Shown piece after piece: positions 61,198 to 64,000 of a DNA stretch of 64,000 bases. Each line of letters begins with the position of its first letter. The first letter of the stretch is position 1. Origin of the DNA: Defluviitalea raffinosedens (GTDB lineage Bacteria; Bacillota; Clostridia; Lachnospirales; Defluviitaleaceae); NCBI RefSeq assembly GCF_016908775.1, contig NZ_JAFBEP010000009.1, positions 1-64,000 on the forward strand, read 5' to 3'. Below the pieces are notes generated by a model, which ran no database searches, had not been told where the DNA came from, and saw nothing but the letters and a program-made list of their open reading frames with translations. A program made the translations under genes and the position numbers.

Positions 61198-62049
61198 ATG
61201 GAAATTCAACTAGAAATACTAAAATACATTCAATCTTTTCGCTCTGATTTTCTGGATCATTTTTTTGAACTGATTACTCTGACTGGTGAAGAAACTTTTT
61301 TAGTTCTTGTTTTTAGCTTTATCTATTGCTGTATTCATAAAGATTTCGGTTATAGATTAGGATTTTTCTTGCTGAGCAATGTCATATTTAATTCAGGTCT
61401 CAAGAACTTTTTTCATACAGCAAGACCTATAGGAAAACTAGGCATTACATCCCTTCGTCTAGAAACTGCTACAGGTTATTCTTTCCCAAGCGGTCATACT
61501 CAAGTTGCTTCGGGCTTTTGGATGATGATTATGAATTATGTCCATAAAAAATGGATGTATATACTGGGAGCCTTTATGATTGCTCTTATAGGATTATCCA
61601 GATTATATCTGGGGGTCCATTGGCCTGTAGATGTGATTGGCGGAATTGTGTTCTCATGCATTTGGTTTGTTTTTATAAATGTTTCAATGAACTACGCAGA
61701 GAAAACTCAGAAGTCGTTAATTTTTGTTCTTATTTTTATGATTTTAGGTTTCATCATTGTTATGGTTCGTGGTGTCAATGAAATCAAAATGTTTGGATGC
61801 CTGACAGGATTATTTTTTGGTTATTTAATAGAAACTAAATATATTCATTTCAAAATTCAAGGCAATTTGGCAAGACGAATAATCAGCTGGCTTTTAGGCA
61901 TTATCACGCTAATATTGATTAAGTATGGACTTAAAGCCATTTTGCCTTCCAATAATATTTCCTATTTTTTACAATATGTATTGATTTGCATGTGGATTAT
62001 TGCTGGAATTCCATTTTTCTTTATCAACATCATTCAAAAAAACAACTAA
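61198..62049 (+). CDS. PAP2-family membrane phosphatase
   Basis: This 283-residue protein has six or more membrane helices and the three PAP2 motifs: KNFFHTARPIG, YSFPSGHTQVASGFW near residue 100 and SRLYLGVHWPVDVIGG near residue 145. It belongs with lipid phosphate phosphatases such as undecaprenyl-diphosphatase PgpB/BcrC types; the natural lipid is not decided. The C-terminal part contains two extra helices. It is 20 bp before the exonuclease gene, so both may share a transcript. Confidence 0.85.
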   Translation: MEIQLEILKYIQSFRSDFLDHFFELITLTGEETFLVLVFSFIYCCIHKDFGYRLGFFLLSNVIFNSGLKNFFHTARPIGKLGITSLRLETATGYSFPSGHTQVASGFWMMIMNYVHKKWMYILGAFMIALIGLSRLYLGVHWPVDVIGGIVFSCIWFVFINVSMNYAEKTQKSLIFVLIFMILGFIIVMVRGVNEIKMFGCLTGLFFGYLIETKYIHFKIQGNLARRIISWLLGIITLILIKYGLKAILPSNNISYFLQYVLICMWIIAGIPFFFINIIQKNN

Positions 62050-62069
62050 CTGTTTGAGGAGCTATACAA

Positions 62070-62849
62070 ATGAATTTTATAATATTTGATCTGGAATTTA
62101 ATCAAGGCTTTGATTTTAAAAAAACAGGAAAACCTGCCAACAACCCTAAATGCCCCTTTGAAATCATAGAAATTGGAGCAATCAAATTAAATGAATCTTT
62201 GGAAGCAGTAGAATGTTTTCATTCTTTAATCAAACCTAAAATCTATAAACGTCTGCATCCTTTCGTTAAAGATATCACCAAAATTTCTAATGAAGATTTA
62301 AATCATGCTCCAAGTTTTTCTGAAGTGTATAAAAATTTTCTAAAGTTCATTGACAGTGAATATGATGTTTTCTGTGTGTGGGGTACTGTGGATTTGAAAG
62401 AACTATACCGAAATGCATTATATCATCGACTTCATAAAAAACGGCTGCCTCAAAGATATATAGATATTCAGTCTATGGCTGCAACATATCTGAATAATCC
62501 TACAGGAAGCAGTATAGGTCTTAGAAATGCTGTAGAATTGCTGAATATTCCTCTTGACAATGAGTTCCACAATGCTCTTTATGATGCCGCGTATACTGCT
62601 GAAATATTCAAGCGTTTATATCATAAAAACATCAAGCCTGAAACCTATAACTATTTACCCCTCTCCACAGTCAAAAAAGCTACGCAGCCTAAAAATAAGA
62701 AACGCCTGGATAAAAAAAGTTTATTCCTACAGTTTGAGAAAATGTTTAACAGACAACTGTCCTCTGAAGAAAAGGAAATGATCAAACTAGCCTATAAAAT
62801 GGGTCAAACCAATCAATTTATGATCGATAACACTAAAAAAAGCCCTTAA
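62070..62849 (+). CDS. DEDDh-type 3'-5' exonuclease (KapD/DnaQ-like)
   Basis: This 259-residue protein has the motif I FDLEFNQ (D and E), EIIEIGAIKLNE, motif II in CVWGTVDLKEL, and the final HNALYDAAYTAEIF (H and D) near residue 170, so the four acidic residues and the histidine look present. It is likely to cut RNA or DNA from the 3' end, like the KapD or DnaQ-related family. The C-terminal tail is lysine-rich and helical. It follows a PAP2 gene. Confidence 0.85.
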   Translation: MNFIIFDLEFNQGFDFKKTGKPANNPKCPFEIIEIGAIKLNESLEAVECFHSLIKPKIYKRLHPFVKDITKISNEDLNHAPSFSEVYKNFLKFIDSEYDVFCVWGTVDLKELYRNALYHRLHKKRLPQRYIDIQSMAATYLNNPTGSSIGLRNAVELLNIPLDNEFHNALYDAAYTAEIFKRLYHKNIKPETYNYLPLSTVKKATQPKNKKRLDKKSLFLQFEKMFNRQLSSEEKEMIKLAYKMGQTNQFMIDNTKKSP

Positions 62850-62872
62850 TCCTTCACTGGATTATGGGCTTA
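62838..62872. terminator. Bidirectional terminator
   Basis: AAGCCCTTAATCC and GGATTATGGGCTT form a stem with one mismatch, between the exonuclease gene and the lacI-family gene that converge on it. The stop codons of both lie in or near it. Confidence 0.75.
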
Positions 62873-63841
62873 AGTTGTTTTACGTTCGATTAAGCTAATC
62901 GGCAAAACATTTTCTCGTTCTACCTGCTTGCCCTCTATTTGATCAATTAAAACCTTTATAGACAACTCTCCCATTTCTTTAATTGGCTGTCGTATGGTGG
63001 TTAAGGGAGGCACTATAAAAGAAGCAAAACCAATATCGTCATATCCTACAATTTTTAAATCTTTTGGGACTTCTTTACCTACTTCATTTGCAACATGAAT
63101 GGCAGCCGTTGCTATCATATCACTGCTGGCAAAAATACCATCTATATCCGGATGGTCTATGAAAAGACTATAAATCAGTTTTTTATAATTATTGAATAGA
63201 TCCAATTTCGCTTCCTTAACAATATATTCCACATTTCTTCCTGACGCAACATCTACAAAAGCCTGATATCTTTTGTTTGCCGGAGTATTAATTTCCAATG
63301 GCCCACTTATATGAGCAAGTTTCCTGCACCCTTTATCAATCAAAAGATTTGTAGCCAAAAATCCTCCATTATAGTTGTCAGATGTTACATAAGGTATGTT
63401 GTCGGATAAATCTCTGTCTAATGCCACAATGGGAAATGTAGACGAAAGATAATCTGAAGTATCTATTGTATGACTCCCCATTATGATCCCATCTACCTGA
63501 TTTCTCTTTAACATTTCTACATAATCTTTTTCCTTGGCTTTGTCCTGATATGAATTGCAAATCAAAACTTTATATCCCATTTCGTATGCATAGGCCTCAA
63601 CATAACTCGTAAACTCTGCAAAAAACGGATGGGAAACATTAGGAACAATCAACCCTATAATATTAGACTTTCTCCTGTACAATGAACGGGCAAGTTCATT
63701 GGGTTGATAGTCTAATTCTTTCATAGCTTCATAAACTTTCTTTCTTGTTGCCTCGCTAATATATCCTCTGTTATTAAGTACCCTTGAAACTGTCGTTACT
63801 GTAACTCCTGCCAACTTCGCTACGTCTTTTATTGTTGCCAT
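62870..63841 (-). CDS. LacI-family transcriptional regulator
   Basis: The product of 323 residues starts MATIKDVAKLAGVTVTTVSR, a LacI helix-turn-helix, then VLNNRGYISEATRKKVYEAM and a sugar-binding-type effector domain with NIIGLIVPNVSHPFFAEF and DGIFASSDMIATAAIHV. I choose the ATG at 63841, the usual start, rather than the one four codons upstream. Targets are unknown; no sugar gene follows in the window. It ends at a terminator, and its promoter and operator should lie in 63842-64000, where I see no gene. Confidence 0.92.
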   Translation of the reverse strand: MATIKDVAKLAGVTVTTVSRVLNNRGYISEATRKKVYEAMKELDYQPNELARSLYRRKSNIIGLIVPNVSHPFFAEFTSYVEAYAYEMGYKVLICNSYQDKAKEKDYVEMLKRNQVDGIIMGSHTIDTSDYLSSTFPIVALDRDLSDNIPYVTSDNYNGGFLATNLLIDKGCRKLAHISGPLEINTPANKRYQAFVDVASGRNVEYIVKEAKLDLFNNYKKLIYSLFIDHPDIDGIFASSDMIATAAIHVANEVGKEVPKDLKIVGYDDIGFASFIVPPLTTIRQPIKEMGELSIKVLIDQIEGKQVERENVLPISLIERKTT

Positions 63842-64000
63842 AGTTTCAATCATCCTTTAAAGAAAGCATAATAACTATTTCTAATTTTATCACAAGGATA
63901 TGAAATTGTCCACGTCATCAGGCTGATGGTGTTCTGATCTTTCAAGATGTTTTTAACAATTCACTTAAATAACGTATTCCAAAGTTTCCCCGTCATCATT

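Overview
The window is AT-rich DNA from a Gram-positive anaerobe, most likely a member of the Clostridia (Lachnospirales or a close relative). The pointers are strong GGAGG ribosome-binding sites with ATG, GTG and TTG starts, a type I-B CRISPR repeat of clostridial style, a pyruvoyl SpeD, secreted proteins with copper-amine-oxidase-like domains, and an Hsp70/DUF5717-type cluster that I associate with clostridia. No rRNA or tRNA gene was seen.

Region 1 (1-9642, minus strand) is a type III CRISPR effector operon of III-D type. Reading right to left it encodes Cas10 (cyclase motif GGDD present, no HD nuclease), a small Csm3-like RAMP, Csx10, a small Cas11-like helical subunit, three more Cas7-group RAMP proteins, an unassigned 165-residue helical protein, two different CARF-HEPN ribonucleases (Rx4H and Rx6H), and the start of a Cas6 cut by the window edge. 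It has no adaptation genes.

Region 2 (9643-21480) is a complete type I-B system: cas8b-cas7-cas5-cas3-cas4-cas1-cas2 on the minus strand from one recognisable promoter, with three CRISPR arrays (3, 14 and 9 spacers). All arrays are read leftwards from leaders on their right. Each leader holds the same long inverted repeat (GTCGTCGA with 28 nt between the arms) about 116-120 bp from the first repeat. Arrays 2 and 3 lie in a tandem segmental duplication. The left copy keeps an intact cas6 and a decayed 3' end of the neighbouring secreted-protein gene; the right copy keeps the intact secreted-protein gene and a decayed cas6.

Region 3 (21857-30028) holds the secreted phosphodiester glycosidase-like protein, a LysR regulator divergent from a YeiH-family exporter with a clear operator palindrome, an ECF sigma factor with its membrane partner, three small exported proteins of unknown function, and msrB.

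Region 4 (30120-44348, minus strand) is the most unusual locus. Seven tightly packed genes encode a 1329-residue beta-sandwich/TPR-like protein, an Hsp70, a 644-residue coiled-coil protein ending in a GrpE-like domain, an Hsp70 that has lost its key ATPase residues, another Hsp70, an Hsp70 whose lid is replaced by a von Willebrand A domain, and a TPR protein. No J-domain gene is present. It looks like a dedicated chaperone machine of unknown client.

Region 5 (44561-64000) is ordinary chromosome: a CobD-like aminotransferase, thrC, a cold-shock gene, a zinc phospholipase C-like protein, an acetyltransferase, PAP2 phosphatases, cyclophilin, a [2Fe-2S] ferredoxin, speD, hpt, parC and parE, a protein with two AP2-like domains, a modular L,D-transpeptidase, a DEDDh exonuclease and a LacI-family regulator. 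Several convergent pairs share palindromic terminators.
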